Shown: positions 6,755-14,456, counted from the stretch's first letter. The stretch: 19,469 nucleotides of DNA from an uncultured Lachnospiraceae bacterium (GCA_934371475.1 CAKRNX010000031.1:1-19469), one strand, 5' to 3'. Numbers and translations: made by a program. Notes: a model not told the origin generated them from the letters alone.

Positions 6755-9700
6755 ATGAAATTTTTTGTACAGAAAAGACAAAAGACAAAAGCGGCCCTGA
6801 TTGCAGGGAAAAAGAGCAGATTTTATTTCTGGATGGGATTTCTGATCCCGGCGATGGTGACTTTTGCAGGTTTTGCCCTGAACGGCGTGTGGCCTTTCGG
6901 GGACGGGACAGTGCTGATCATCGACTCACTGCATCAGTATCTTCCATTTTATACAGATCTGCATGAAAAATTGGTTCACCATGAGTCGCTGCTGTATTCG
7001 TTTTCGGCGGGACTTGGATACGATTTCTGGGCGACATTTGCCTATTACATGGCCAGTCCGCTGAATTTTCTGCTCGTGCTGTTTCCCAAGGCAAATGTGG
7101 CGGATGCGATGGATCTGTTTATCATCCTTAAGGTCGGCCTCTGCGGAGGTACGTTTTCCTGGTATCTGCATAAGCGGGATCCGGGAAGAAAGTTCCTGCC
7201 GGTTGTGTTCGGCTCGATGTTTGCACTCAGCAATTTTATGATAGGTTATTACTTCAATCTGATGTGGCTGGACAGTATTGCGATGCTTCCGCTGATCATG
7301 ATGGGCATCGAGCGGATCGTGAGAGGCAAGGGCGGAAAAATGTACGGGCTGGCACTGTTTTACGGTCTGTGGTGTAATTATTATATCGGGTTTATGCTCT
7401 GTATTTTCTCATGCCTCTATCTTCTGGTGTGCTTTGCCGCACAGCAGAGGATGACGGTCAGACAATGGCTGGGAAGATGCCTGCGCTTCGGATGGTTTTC
7501 CCTGCTTGCCGGAGGAATGGCTTCGATTATCCTGGTGCCGGCCTTCACGGCACTTTCCAGTTCCGAGTCTATGCTGAACAATCACTTTCCGACTACAGTG
7601 AAGTTCTACACGAATTTTGTGGATATGCTGCTGGCACATTTCGCGGCGCAGGAGCCGATCAATATCTCGGACTCGCAGGTGGGACTGAATGCTTACTGCG
7701 GCGTGGCGGTGCTGTTGCTGACAGTGCTGTATCTGCTGGATGGCAAGATCAATCTGAAAGAAAAAATCGGCAGATTAGTACTGACCGGTTTTCTGATGCT
7801 GAGCTTTTCATTGAATATGCTCAACTATATCTGGCATGGGTTTCATGTGCAGAACGGACTGCCAAACCGTTTTGCCTTTATCTACATCTGTATGCTGCTT
7901 GTGATGGGGTATGACGTGCTGGGACATGTCCGCCGGATCGAGGTCTGGAAGATCCTCGTGTCGGGGGTACTTCCCGTCGCGTTTGCATCGGCAGCCTGCT
8001 ATTTTGAATGGGGCGATCTGGATCTGCATGTGTATCTGATCACACTGGGGCTGCTGTTAGTTTATATGAACCTGCTGCTGATCGTCAGATTTTGGAGAGA
8101 GCGCCGGATGCTGACCGGATATCTGCTGGGCGGAGTGATGATGGCAGAATGCATCGGACAGGGAATTTACGGGATTTCCTGCAACGGAGATGTGACGAGA
8201 AGTATCTATCTGAAGGATCAGGCTTCTTATCGGGAACTGACCGGACGGCAGAATGATCAGACATTCTACCGCAGTGAAATTGACAGTCAGCGGATGCGCA
8301 ATGTGACCATGTTTGCGGGCGGACACGCACTGGTGATGTTTAACTCTACGATGCCGGCTTCCACAACGGAACTGTGCGAACGGCTCGGGATTGAGGGACG
8401 TACAAACAAAAACGGTTATAATGGTGTAACGAAGCTGATGAATGATGTGTTCGGCATTAAGTACGTACTCTCTTCCAATGGAAATGGCAGTACGCTGTAT
8501 CAGTTTGAAAAGATGGATGAGGACGATAATCTAGTCTTGTACAGAAATGAGAATGCCCTTTCGGTGGGATTTCTGGTGGATCCGGCAATCAAGATCTGGG
8601 ATACCAGCATCGGCGATCCGCTTGAGGTGCAGAACCAGTTTGTGCAGCTGGCAACCGGAGGGGATCCGATCTATGTGCTGGACCGGTATATTGATATGGA
8701 GGATGAGGGCAATTATGGCATCCGCATTCCGGAAAATAAGCAGGTTTATCTGTATCTGCCCAACCGTGTGGAACAGATTGAACTGAATACGCCGGAATAT
8801 TCCAAAACATATAAGACATACACGGATCATTTGTATGTGATAAACGGGATGGACGGAGATCAGGAGGCGGACTTTACGGTCACGCTGAAGAGTGGACAGG
8901 ATACGCAGAGAGCCACGGTCTATACGTGTGCCAACGATGCCTATGAGACGGCAGTGGACAAACTGGCGCAGAACCAGCTGACCGATGTCACCGTTTCGGG
9001 AAACTATCTGGAAGGAACCATCCAGGCGGACCGGGATGGAGTGCTGCTGCTGACAATACCCTACAGTGATAACTGGGAGATCCGGGTGGATGGCAGTGCA
9101 GTGAAGCCGGCCTGCATCGGAGAAGCTCTGATGGGTGTGGATCTGACGGAAGGAACGCACACGATTACGATGAAATACACGCCGGGAGGTCTGGGGGTGG
9201 GAGCACTGCTCTCTGTGATCTGCGCGGTTCTGTATATACTGACCTGTACATGGGAAGAAAAAACGAGAAAGAAAGAGGAAAGTATGATGAAACTGGAATT
9301 TTCCAACAAGGCAAATTCATTCCGGGCAGGAATTTTTGCACAGCTGAATGAGAGAAAAGAAGAACTGCAAAAGATGGGAAAGACAATCTACAACCTTTCT
9401 GTGGGTACACCGGATTTCAAGACCCCGCAGCATGTGATGGAGGCAGTGTCAAAAGCGGCGCTGGATCCCAATAATTACAAGTATGCGCTGAAGGATCTGC
9501 CGGAGCTGACAGAGACCATGCAGAGCTTCTATCAGAGAAGATTCGGTGTGAAGCTGGAGCCGGATGAGATTATGTCCATCTACGGTTCCCAGGAGGGAAT
9601 GGCGCACATTGCGTGGGCACTGTGTAATCCGGGAGATCTGGTGTTGGTGCCGAATCCGGGATATCCGATTTTCAAGATCGGTCCGCTGCTGTGCGACGCC

Positions 9701-10456
9701 GCCGTGTGGGAATATCCTCTGCGGGCGGAGAATCATTTCCTGCCGGATTTTGATGAGATCCCGGAGCAGATTGCGGAGAGAGCACGTTTCATGGTGGTAA
9801 ATTATCCGGGCAATCCGATCTGCCGTCTGGCACCGGACAGCTTCTATGATGAGCTGATTGCCTTTGCGAAAAAGTACAACATTATCATTTTGCATGATAA
9901 TGCCTACTCGGATATCGTGTACGGAGGCAGAAAGTGCGGCTCATTCCTGTCCCATGAGGGCGCAAAAGAAGTAGGAGTGGAGTTTTATTCCCTGTCCAAA
10001 TCCTATAACTACACCGGGGCCAGGATGTCCTTCGTGGTCGGCAACCGTGAGATTATCGAAAAGTTCCAGACAATCCGTTCTCAGATCGATTACGGTATTT
10101 TCCTTCCAGTGCAGTACGGAGCCATCGCTGCTCTGAACGAGCCGCAGGATGCGGTGATTGAGCAGTGTAAAGAGTACGAACGAAGAAATCGCACCTTATG
10201 CAAGGGACTGCGCGATATCGGCTGGGATGTTCCGGACAGCGAAGGCACGATGTTTGTGTGGGCTCCGATCCCGGAAAAATTCACAAGTTCAGAAGAGTTC
10301 TGCATGGAGCTGATGGAGCGTTCCGGCGTGATCTGTGTGCCGGGCAGCAGTTTTGGAAGTCTGGGCGAGGGATATGTCAGATTTGCGCTGGTGCTCCCCG
10401 TGGAAGAACTGGAGAAAGTTGTGGAAAGCATCAGAGACTGCGGAATTCTGCTGTAA
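6755..10456 (+). CDS. YfhO-family multi-pass membrane protein joined in frame to a PLP-dependent aminotransferase
   Basis: A single frame of 1233 residues from the ATG at 6755; a GTG at 6695 in the same frame has no site ahead of it. Residues 1-843 match the YfhO family in length (B. subtilis YfhO is about 860). There are many hydrophobic helices, the first at about residues 25-45, followed by the conserved extracytoplasmic segment IIDSLHQYLPFYTDLHEKL. A soluble beta-rich region follows, with the typical end PYSDNWEIRVDG, then GEALMGVDLTEGTHTITMKY, and a last membrane helix at about 811-831. YfhO proteins are GT-C-like enzymes implicated in glycosylation of cell-surface polymers such as teichoic acids; the substrate here is unknown. 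A charged tail (WEEKTRKKEES) then runs straight into a complete aminotransferase with no stop. The junction has its own ribosome binding site and ATG pair, so two separate proteins may also be made. The basic tail suggests the aminotransferase would face the cytoplasm. Confidence 0.8.
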   Translation: MKFFVQKRQKTKAALIAGKKSRFYFWMGFLIPAMVTFAGFALNGVWPFGDGTVLIIDSLHQYLPFYTDLHEKLVHHESLLYSFSAGLGYDFWATFAYYMASPLNFLLVLFPKANVADAMDLFIILKVGLCGGTFSWYLHKRDPGRKFLPVVFGSMFALSNFMIGYYFNLMWLDSIAMLPLIMMGIERIVRGKGGKMYGLALFYGLWCNYYIGFMLCIFSCLYLLVCFAAQQRMTVRQWLGRCLRFGWFSLLAGGMASIILVPAFTALSSSESMLNNHFPTTVKFYTNFVDMLLAHFAAQEPINISDSQVGLNAYCGVAVLLLTVLYLLDGKINLKEKIGRLVLTGFLMLSFSLNMLNYIWHGFHVQNGLPNRFAFIYICMLLVMGYDVLGHVRRIEVWKILVSGVLPVAFASAACYFEWGDLDLHVYLITLGLLLVYMNLLLIVRFWRERRMLTGYLLGGVMMAECIGQGIYGISCNGDVTRSIYLKDQASYRELTGRQNDQTFYRSEIDSQRMRNVTMFAGGHALVMFNSTMPASTTELCERLGIEGRTNKNGYNGVTKLMNDVFGIKYVLSSNGNGSTLYQFEKMDEDDNLVLYRNENALSVGFLVDPAIKIWDTSIGDPLEVQNQFVQLATGGDPIYVLDRYIDMEDEGNYGIRIPENKQVYLYLPNRVEQIELNTPEYSKTYKTYTDHLYVINGMDGDQEADFTVTLKSGQDTQRATVYTCANDAYETAVDKLAQNQLTDVTVSGNYLEGTIQADRDGVLLLTIPYSDNWEIRVDGSAVKPACIGEALMGVDLTEGTHTITMKYTPGGLGVGALLSVICAVLYILTCTWEEKTRKKEESMMKLEFSNKANSFRAGIFAQLNERKEELQKMGKTIYNLSVGTPDFKTPQHVMEAVSKAALDPNNYKYALKDLPELTETMQSFYQRRFGVKLEPDEIMSIYGSQEGMAHIAWALCNPGDLVLVPNPGYPIFKIGPLLCDAAVWEYPLRAENHFLPDFDEIPEQIAERARFMVVNYPGNPICRLAPDSFYDELIAFAKKYNIIILHDNAYSDIVYGGRKCGSFLSHEGAKEVGVEFYSLSKSYNYTGARMSFVVGNREIIEKFQTIRSQIDYGIFLPVQYGAIAALNEPQDAVIEQCKEYERRNRTLCKGLRDIGWDVPDSEGTMFVWAPIPEKFTSSEEFCMELMERSGVICVPGSSFGSLGEGYVRFALVLPVEELEKVVESIRDCGILL
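9275..9289 (+). promoter_or_regulatory. Internal ribosome binding site and start pair at the membrane-protein/aminotransferase junction
   Basis: GAGGA at 9275-9279 is followed by tandem ATG codons at 9284 and 9287, the second ideally spaced. Both ATGs are in the frame of the upstream YfhO-like gene. TGATGA (9285-9290) lies in another frame; it would end the upstream gene with a stop-start overlap if one base were missing upstream. Confidence 0.7.
9284..10456 (+). CDS. Class I/II PLP-dependent aminotransferase (in-frame 3' part of the preceding ORF, probably with its own start)
   Basis: A complete fold-type I aminotransferase of 390 residues, or 389 from the second ATG at 9287. It begins MMKLEFSNKANSFRAGIFAQ, like stand-alone members of the family. 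It shows YNLSVGTPDFKTP at the N-terminus, the glycine-containing SIYGSQEGMAHIAWAL, the VNYPGNPICRLAP loop, HDNAYSDIVYGG with the PLP-pyridine aspartate, and the Schiff-base lysine in SLSKSYNYTGAR (residue 239). The arginine in GYVRFALVLP should bind the substrate carboxylate. The closest recognisable relatives are the LL-diaminopimelate/aspartate/alanine aminotransferase-like groups; the actual amino acid is not determinable here. GAGGA (9275-9279) lies 7 bases before ATG 9287, so independent initiation is likely even though the upstream membrane-protein frame reads through. The gene is followed by the murB promoter. Confidence 0.85.
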   Translation: MMKLEFSNKANSFRAGIFAQLNERKEELQKMGKTIYNLSVGTPDFKTPQHVMEAVSKAALDPNNYKYALKDLPELTETMQSFYQRRFGVKLEPDEIMSIYGSQEGMAHIAWALCNPGDLVLVPNPGYPIFKIGPLLCDAAVWEYPLRAENHFLPDFDEIPEQIAERARFMVVNYPGNPICRLAPDSFYDELIAFAKKYNIIILHDNAYSDIVYGGRKCGSFLSHEGAKEVGVEFYSLSKSYNYTGARMSFVVGNREIIEKFQTIRSQIDYGIFLPVQYGAIAALNEPQDAVIEQCKEYERRNRTLCKGLRDIGWDVPDSEGTMFVWAPIPEKFTSSEEFCMELMERSGVICVPGSSFGSLGEGYVRFALVLPVEELEKVVESIRDCGILL

Positions 10457-10485
10457 CATGTCGAAAACAGGGGGGATACTTTTCC

Positions 10486-10514
10486 TTGTATTCATACATT
10501 AGGTATTGTATGAT
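10486..10514 (+). promoter_or_regulatory. Predicted sigma-A promoter of the murB-rapZ-whiA-HPr operon
   Basis: TTGTAT at 10486-10491 (4 of 6 to the -35 consensus), a 17-base spacer and TATGAT at 10509-10514 (5 of 6 to the -10 consensus). Transcription should start near 10521, about 30 bases before murB. The promoter lies in the 93-base gap after the aminotransferase, so the cell-wall/division cluster need not depend on upstream transcription. Confidence 0.65.
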
Positions 10515-10549
10515 AAGACGAAGCAGGAACAGAAATTGGAGAGACAGAG

Positions 10550-11461
10550 ATGAACGAGAAAATATTGACCGCGCTGTGTGAAATGGCAGGAAATGAGTGT
10601 GTGCTGTGCGGGGAACCCATGAGCAGGCACACGACATTCCGGATCGGCGGGCCGGCGGATTATTATGTTTCGCCCGGCACGCCGGAGGCGCTGGCGGCTG
10701 TAGTGGGATACTGCCGCAAAGAACAGATCCCGTTCTATATTATAGGAAACGGAAGCAATCTTCTGGTGGGAGACGGTGGCTACCGCGGTGTCATGATCCA
10801 GGTATACAAAAACATGAACGGGATCCGTGTGGAGAGAGAAATGATCCATGCCCAGGCAGGAGCCATGCTTTCTGTGATTGCAAAGAGAGCGCTGGAACAG
10901 GGGCTGACCGGTATGGAGAGTGTCTCAGGGATCCCAGGAACGCTTGGCGGTGCTGTTGTGATGAATGCAGGCGCTTACGGCGGCGAGATGAAAGATATTG
11001 TAAGACAGGTGACGCTGTTGGATCGTGATGGAGTGATCCGTACTGTGAGCGGTGAAGAGATGGAGTTCGGTTACCGGACCAGCTGCATCATGAGGGAAAA
11101 AGCCATTGTCCTGGAGGCAGCGCTTAAGCTGGCGCATGGAGATTGTGCAGCGATCCGGGAGCGTATGGAGGAGTTAAAGGAGATGCGGGTTGGTAAGCAG
11201 CCGCTTGATCTGCCAAGCGCCGGCAGCACATTCAAGCGCCCGGAAGGTTATTTTGCAGGCAAGCTGATCATGGACGCAGGCCTGAGAGGTTTTGCGGTGG
11301 GCGGAGCTCAGGTGTCGGAGAAGCACTGCGGTTTTGTCGTGAACCGGGGCGGAGCTACCGCAGCGGATGTGAGAGAGCTGATGCGGCAGGTACAGGAGAG
11401 AGTGCAGGCGCAGTTTGGAGTATGGCTGGAGCCTGAAGTGAGAATGCTGGGAGAGTTTTGA
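10550..11461 (+). CDS. murB: UDP-N-acetylenolpyruvoylglucosamine reductase MurB
   Basis: A 303-residue cytoplasmic FAD enzyme that reduces UDP-GlcNAc-enolpyruvate to UDP-N-acetylmuramate with NADPH, the second committed step of peptidoglycan precursor synthesis. The FAD-binding part contains TTFRIGGPADYYV, IIGNGSNLLVGDGGYRGVMI and SGIPGTLGGAVVMNAGAYGG. The C-terminal domain has LPSAGSTFKRPEGYFAGKL, whose serine is the usual proton donor, and KHCGFVVNRGGATAADV. The WLEPEVRMLG end carries the conserved acidic residue. It resembles the type II MurB of Firmicutes. The ATG at 10550 has a purine-rich GGAGAGACAGAG ahead of it. The stop is separated by one base from the rapZ start, so the two are translationally coupled. 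Confidence 0.96.
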   Translation: MNEKILTALCEMAGNECVLCGEPMSRHTTFRIGGPADYYVSPGTPEALAAVVGYCRKEQIPFYIIGNGSNLLVGDGGYRGVMIQVYKNMNGIRVEREMIHAQAGAMLSVIAKRALEQGLTGMESVSGIPGTLGGAVVMNAGAYGGEMKDIVRQVTLLDRDGVIRTVSGEEMEFGYRTSCIMREKAIVLEAALKLAHGDCAAIRERMEELKEMRVGKQPLDLPSAGSTFKRPEGYFAGKLIMDAGLRGFAVGGAQVSEKHCGFVVNRGGATAADVRELMRQVQERVQAQFGVWLEPEVRMLGEF

Positions 11462-11462
11462 G

Positions 11463-12320
11463 ATGCGTTTTGTGATAGTGACGGGGATGTCCGGCGCAGG
11501 AAAGAGTACAGCGTTAAAGATGCTGGAAGATGCCGGATATTTCTGTGTGGATAACCTGCCGGTGCCGCTGGTGGACAAGTTTGCGGAACTGGCGGCAGGA
11601 ACGGCACAGGAGTACAGTAAGGTAGCCCTGGGGCTGGATGTGAGGAGCATCCATGGCCCGCAGGATGTGGCACATCTTCTGGATGTGATGGATACGGGGA
11701 ATTATTCAGTGGAGATCCTGTTTCTGGAAGCTTCTACCCCCGCGCTGGTGCGCCGGTATAAGGAGACAAGGCGAAGTCATCCGCTCTCCAGAAACGGCAG
11801 GGTCAGCGACGGGATTGGGCAGGAGCGCCGGATCCTGGAGGGGCTGAAAATGCGGGCAGATTATATTCTGGATACGAGCCAGCTGCTGACCAGGGATCTG
11901 CGGCAGGAGATAGAGAAGATTTTTGTACAGCAGCAGGAATACCGCAACATGTTTGTGACAGTGCTGTCTTTTGGTTTTAAATACGGAATTCCCGCTGATG
12001 CGGATCTGGTGTTTGATGTGAGATTTCTTCCCAATCCCTATTACATAGAAGAGTTAAAATGCCTGACAGGCAATGACAGGGAAGTGCAGGATTTCGTGAT
12101 GAATTCCGAGAATGCTTCAGTCTTTCTTTCCAAACTTATGGATCTTTTGGATTTTCTTCTTCCTAATTATATTGCGGAAGGTAAGACCCAGCTGGTGATT
12201 GCAGTGGGATGTACGGGCGGTAAGCACCGGTCAGTGACGATGGCCAATCGGCTGTACGACTATCTGAGCGGGAAGAAGGAGTATGGAATTAAGATAGAAC
12301 ACAGAGATATCAACCGGTAA
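11463..12320 (+). CDS. rapZ: RapZ/YvcJ nucleotide-binding protein (RNase adapter family)
   Basis: A 285-residue P-loop protein of the RapZ (YvcJ) family. The Walker A motif GMSGAGKST lies at residues 8-16. The conserved AVGCTGGKHRSVTMANRLY and terminal HRDINR are the family's C-terminal signature. In Escherichia coli RapZ controls amino-sugar synthesis through GlmZ RNA and RNase E. In Firmicutes YvcJ binds and hydrolyses nucleotides and is linked to competence and cell-envelope homeostasis, and the GlmZ role is not established. Length is normal (B. subtilis 295). It starts one base after murB, consistent with a shared role in cell-wall precursor supply. whiA follows after 11 bases, with no yvcK gene between as in Bacillus. 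Confidence 0.94.
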   Translation: MRFVIVTGMSGAGKSTALKMLEDAGYFCVDNLPVPLVDKFAELAAGTAQEYSKVALGLDVRSIHGPQDVAHLLDVMDTGNYSVEILFLEASTPALVRRYKETRRSHPLSRNGRVSDGIGQERRILEGLKMRADYILDTSQLLTRDLRQEIEKIFVQQQEYRNMFVTVLSFGFKYGIPADADLVFDVRFLPNPYYIEELKCLTGNDREVQDFVMNSENASVFLSKLMDLLDFLLPNYIAEGKTQLVIAVGCTGGKHRSVTMANRLYDYLSGKKEYGIKIEHRDINR

Positions 12321-12331
12321 GAGGTGAAGGT

Positions 12332-13297
12332 TTGTCTTTTTCAAGTGAGGTAAAAGAAGAGCTGTCCGCTCAGATGGACAGTGCCAGACATTGTCAGATC
12401 GCAGAAATCACGGCAATTATCAGTATGTGTGGTCGTGTTTCCATATCCACAAGAGATAAAGTGTTTGTCAAGATACAGACGGAGAATCTGTACGTGGCAA
12501 GAAAATATTTTTCTCTGCTGCGCCGGACTTTTCGTATTACGGGTGATGTGTCGGTGAAAATCCACGGGGTATACGGTCAGAACCGGACATATGCTGTCAC
12601 AGTAGCCAGACATGAGGATGCGCTGCGCATTCTCGGCGCTGCCAGACTGATCACGCCGCAACTGGAGATCGCGGAGAATCTTTCTCTGGTGGACAACATG
12701 ATTGTGCAGAAAACCTGCTGCAAACGGGCATTTATCAGAGGTGCGTTTCTGGTAGCAGGATCCATCAGTGATCCCCGGAAATTTTATCATTTTGAGATTG
12801 TGTGTACTACGATGCCGAAAGCGAGACAGCTGCAGGAGATGATCCGGACGTTTGATCTGGATGCCAAGATCGTAGAGAGAAAGTCCCATTATGTAGTATA
12901 CATCAAGGAGGGAGCCCAGATCGTTGATATTCTCAATGTGATGGAGGCTCACAATGCACTGATGAATCTGGAGAATATCCGGATACTGCGGGAGATGCGC
13001 AACTCTGTCAACCGAAAAGTAAACTGCGAGACGGCTAATATCCACAAGACCGTCAGTGCGGCAGTCAAGCAGATCGAGGATATTGAGTATCTGCAGCAGC
13101 ATATGGGGCTGGATCATCTGCCGCCCAATCTCTCGGAGATCGCAGTGCTGCGGTTGGAGCAGAGAGAAGCAACTCTGAAGGAACTTGGGATGATGCTGTC
13201 TCCGCCGGTGGGCAAATCAGGGGTCAATCACCGTCTGCGCCGCCTTGGGGAGATTGCTCAGGAATTGAGGGAAAAAGAGGAGGAACAAAATGATTGA
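12332..13297 (+). CDS. whiA: Sporulation/division regulator WhiA
   Basis: A 321-residue DNA-binding protein that combines an N-terminal domain related to LAGLIDADG homing endonucleases with a C-terminal helix-turn-helix. It begins MSFSSEVKEELSAQ, the standard WhiA start, from a TTG codon at 12332. GAGGTGAAGG (12321-12330) directly precedes it, so the TTG is well supported. The tail LSPPVGKSGVNHRLRRLGEI is the recognition helix region. Catalytic residues of homing enzymes are lost in this family, which acts as a transcription factor (Streptomyces sporulation) or influences Z-ring and chromosome organisation (Bacillus). The stop overlaps the HPr-like start by 8 bases, showing translational coupling. 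Confidence 0.95.
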   Translation: MSFSSEVKEELSAQMDSARHCQIAEITAIISMCGRVSISTRDKVFVKIQTENLYVARKYFSLLRRTFRITGDVSVKIHGVYGQNRTYAVTVARHEDALRILGAARLITPQLEIAENLSLVDNMIVQKTCCKRAFIRGAFLVAGSISDPRKFYHFEIVCTTMPKARQLQEMIRTFDLDAKIVERKSHYVVYIKEGAQIVDILNVMEAHNALMNLENIRILREMRNSVNRKVNCETANIHKTVSAAVKQIEDIEYLQQHMGLDHLPPNLSEIAVLRLEQREATLKELGMMLSPPVGKSGVNHRLRRLGEIAQELREKEEEQND

Positions 13298-13547
13298 GAA
13301 AGCAGTGACTATTCAGATCTCAGAGAAAGACGGGATGCATCCTGCCGCAAAACTGGTGCAGGTGGCCAGTCATTACCGGAGTTCGATTTATCTGAAAGAC
13401 AGCAGATACCGTGTCAATGCAAAAAGTATTATGGGAACCATGCTGCTCGGATTGGTAAACGGGGATGAGATCCGGGTAAGTGCGGAAGGCACAGACGAGG
13501 GGGAGGCAGTCAGGCAGATTGCCAGTTACCTAAACTGCGGAGAATAA
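13290..13547 (+). CDS. HPr/Crh-like phosphocarrier-family protein, probably regulatory
   Basis: An 85-residue HPr-fold protein. AGAGGAGG (13276-13283) precedes the ATG at 13290, which overlaps the end of whiA. The regulatory serine site VNAKSIMGTMLLGL is intact, with serine exactly at residue 46 as in HPr. Ungapped alignment from VQVASHY backwards (Pro18, Ala19, Gln24, Ala26, Ser27 match HPr) places Gly at position 15, where the PTS-phosphorylated histidine should be, and His at 17, where arginine should be. A gapped alignment that keeps His would need to delete the catalytic Ala-Arg pair. Either way it should be a poor phosphate carrier. It sits exactly where Bacillus has crh, the HPr paralogue lacking His15 that works through Ser46 phosphorylation in carbon catabolite control. 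A Crh-like role is therefore inferred. Confidence 0.88.
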   Translation: MIEKAVTIQISEKDGMHPAAKLVQVASHYRSSIYLKDSRYRVNAKSIMGTMLLGLVNGDEIRVSAEGTDEGEAVRQIASYLNCGE

Positions 13548-13554
13548 ATGAGAA

Positions 13555-13592
13555 AACCGGCATATCTTACGGAGAGGTAGGGTATGCCGGTT
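13555..13592. terminator. Bidirectional intrinsic terminator between the HPr-like gene and carbonic anhydrase
   Basis: A 16-bp stem (13555-13570 with 13577-13592, two G-T pairs) closes a six-base GGAGAG loop. It begins 8 bases after the HPr-like stop. On the minus strand the stem is followed by TTTTCTCATTT, a fair terminator tail. On the plus strand TTCTTCGCGTTT follows, a weaker tail. It lies between convergent genes, as expected for a shared terminator. Confidence 0.8.
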
Positions 13593-13618
13593 CTTCGCGT
13601 TTACAGGGTGAATGCAGA

Positions 13619-14179
13619 TCAGCAGATCACAGTCAGTTCTCCGGTATCGGTATTGATGACATAGCCGCCTACATGGATGTCTTTCGGCATGAGCGGATGA
13701 TGGACGATTGTGTGAACGGTCTCGCGGACGGAAGTTTCCACATCGTCAAAACCGGCCAGCCATTTTTCAAAATCAATGCCGCAGTAGCTCACCAGATCAA
13801 TCGATTCCTGAGGGATGCCGCGCTCTTTCATATGGTGGATCATCATAGCACTGTCAATGTGCTGTACGCCGCAGTCGGTGTGGCCGATCACCATAACTTC
13901 TGTAACGCCCAGCTCAATGATAGATACCAGCAGGCTGCGGATGACGCTTCCGAATGGATTGGTTACAACGCCGCCGGCATTTTTGATCATTTTCACATCG
14001 CCGTTTTTGATGTTCAGAGCAGCGGGAAGAAGCTCTACCAGACGGGTATCCATACAGGTGAGGATGGCAATTTTCTTGTCGGGATACTTGCTGCTGGTGA
14101 ATTTTTCATACTGTTTTTCCGCTACGAATTTTTTGTTAAATTCGAGCATATTTTTCACTTCATTTGTCATGTTTGTCAT
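13619..14179 (-). CDS. Beta-class carbonic anhydrase
   Basis: A 186-residue zinc enzyme interconverting CO2 and bicarbonate in the cytoplasm, supplying bicarbonate for carboxylation reactions. The zinc ligands and catalytic dyad are visible: Cys42, Asp44 and Arg46 in CMDTR, then His100 and Cys103 in GHTDCG. The glycine-rich KNAGGVVTNPFGSVIRSL between them is the usual second signature. The short form resembles the minimal YvdA/Rv1284-like group. The first of two closely spaced ATGs (14179) is preferred because AAGGAAGG on the minus strand lies 7 bases upstream. It is the only minus-strand gene here. It converges with the HPr-like operon through a shared hairpin and diverges from the ABC-F gene. 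Confidence 0.94.
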   Translation of the reverse strand: MTNMTNEVKNMLEFNKKFVAEKQYEKFTSSKYPDKKIAILTCMDTRLVELLPAALNIKNGDVKMIKNAGGVVTNPFGSVIRSLLVSIIELGVTEVMVIGHTDCGVQHIDSAMMIHHMKERGIPQESIDLVSYCGIDFEKWLAGFDDVETSVRETVHTIVHHPLMPKDIHVGGYVINTDTGELTVIC

Positions 14180-14210
14180 TCAGATACCTTCCTTTTCTTC
14201 AGAATAATAA

Positions 14211-14239
14211 AGATTAATGTGAAACAAAAAGTTTATCAA
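14211..14239 (-). promoter_or_regulatory. Possible promoter of the carbonic anhydrase gene
   Basis: On the minus strand, TTGATA (14239-14234; 5 of 6 to the -35 consensus) is followed after 17 bases by TAATCT (14216-14211), only 3 of 6 to the -10 consensus. The placement, 30 bases before the start codon, is reasonable, but the -10 is weak. Confidence 0.35.
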
Positions 14240-14372
14240 ATCAGGTAAGTTTCTGCTTCAGCTGTGAAATACGGAAGATTGCCGGGGCATTCTTGAGCAG
14301 TCAGACAGAAGCTATTTATCTGATATTATAACATAGACAGGAGGTATTGGGAGAGAAAAAATATGGTCAGAG

Positions 14373-14401
14373 TTGTCACGGTCTTTATTCAGTGTTATAA
14401 T
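14373..14401 (+). promoter_or_regulatory. Predicted strong sigma-A promoter of the ABC-F gene
   Basis: TTGTCA at 14373-14378 (5 of 6), a 17-base spacer and a perfect TATAAT at 14396-14401. Transcription would start near 14408, giving a leader of about 50 bases. That leader contains a small inverted repeat (CCCTC 14415-14419, GAGGG 14431-14435) and then AAAGGAG before the gene. Confidence 0.75.
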
Positions 14402-14456
14402 CGCTGATAGATTACCCTCGGACGAGTGCGGAGGGCAAAGGAGAAGTGATTAAGAG

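Noticed and set aside
9258..9264. A AAA AAC heptamer as a programmed -1 frameshift site at the fusion junction
   Set aside because: The reading phase is wrong: zero-frame codons start at 9257 and 9260, not 9259. A -1 shift would also not reach the TGATGA at 9285-9290.
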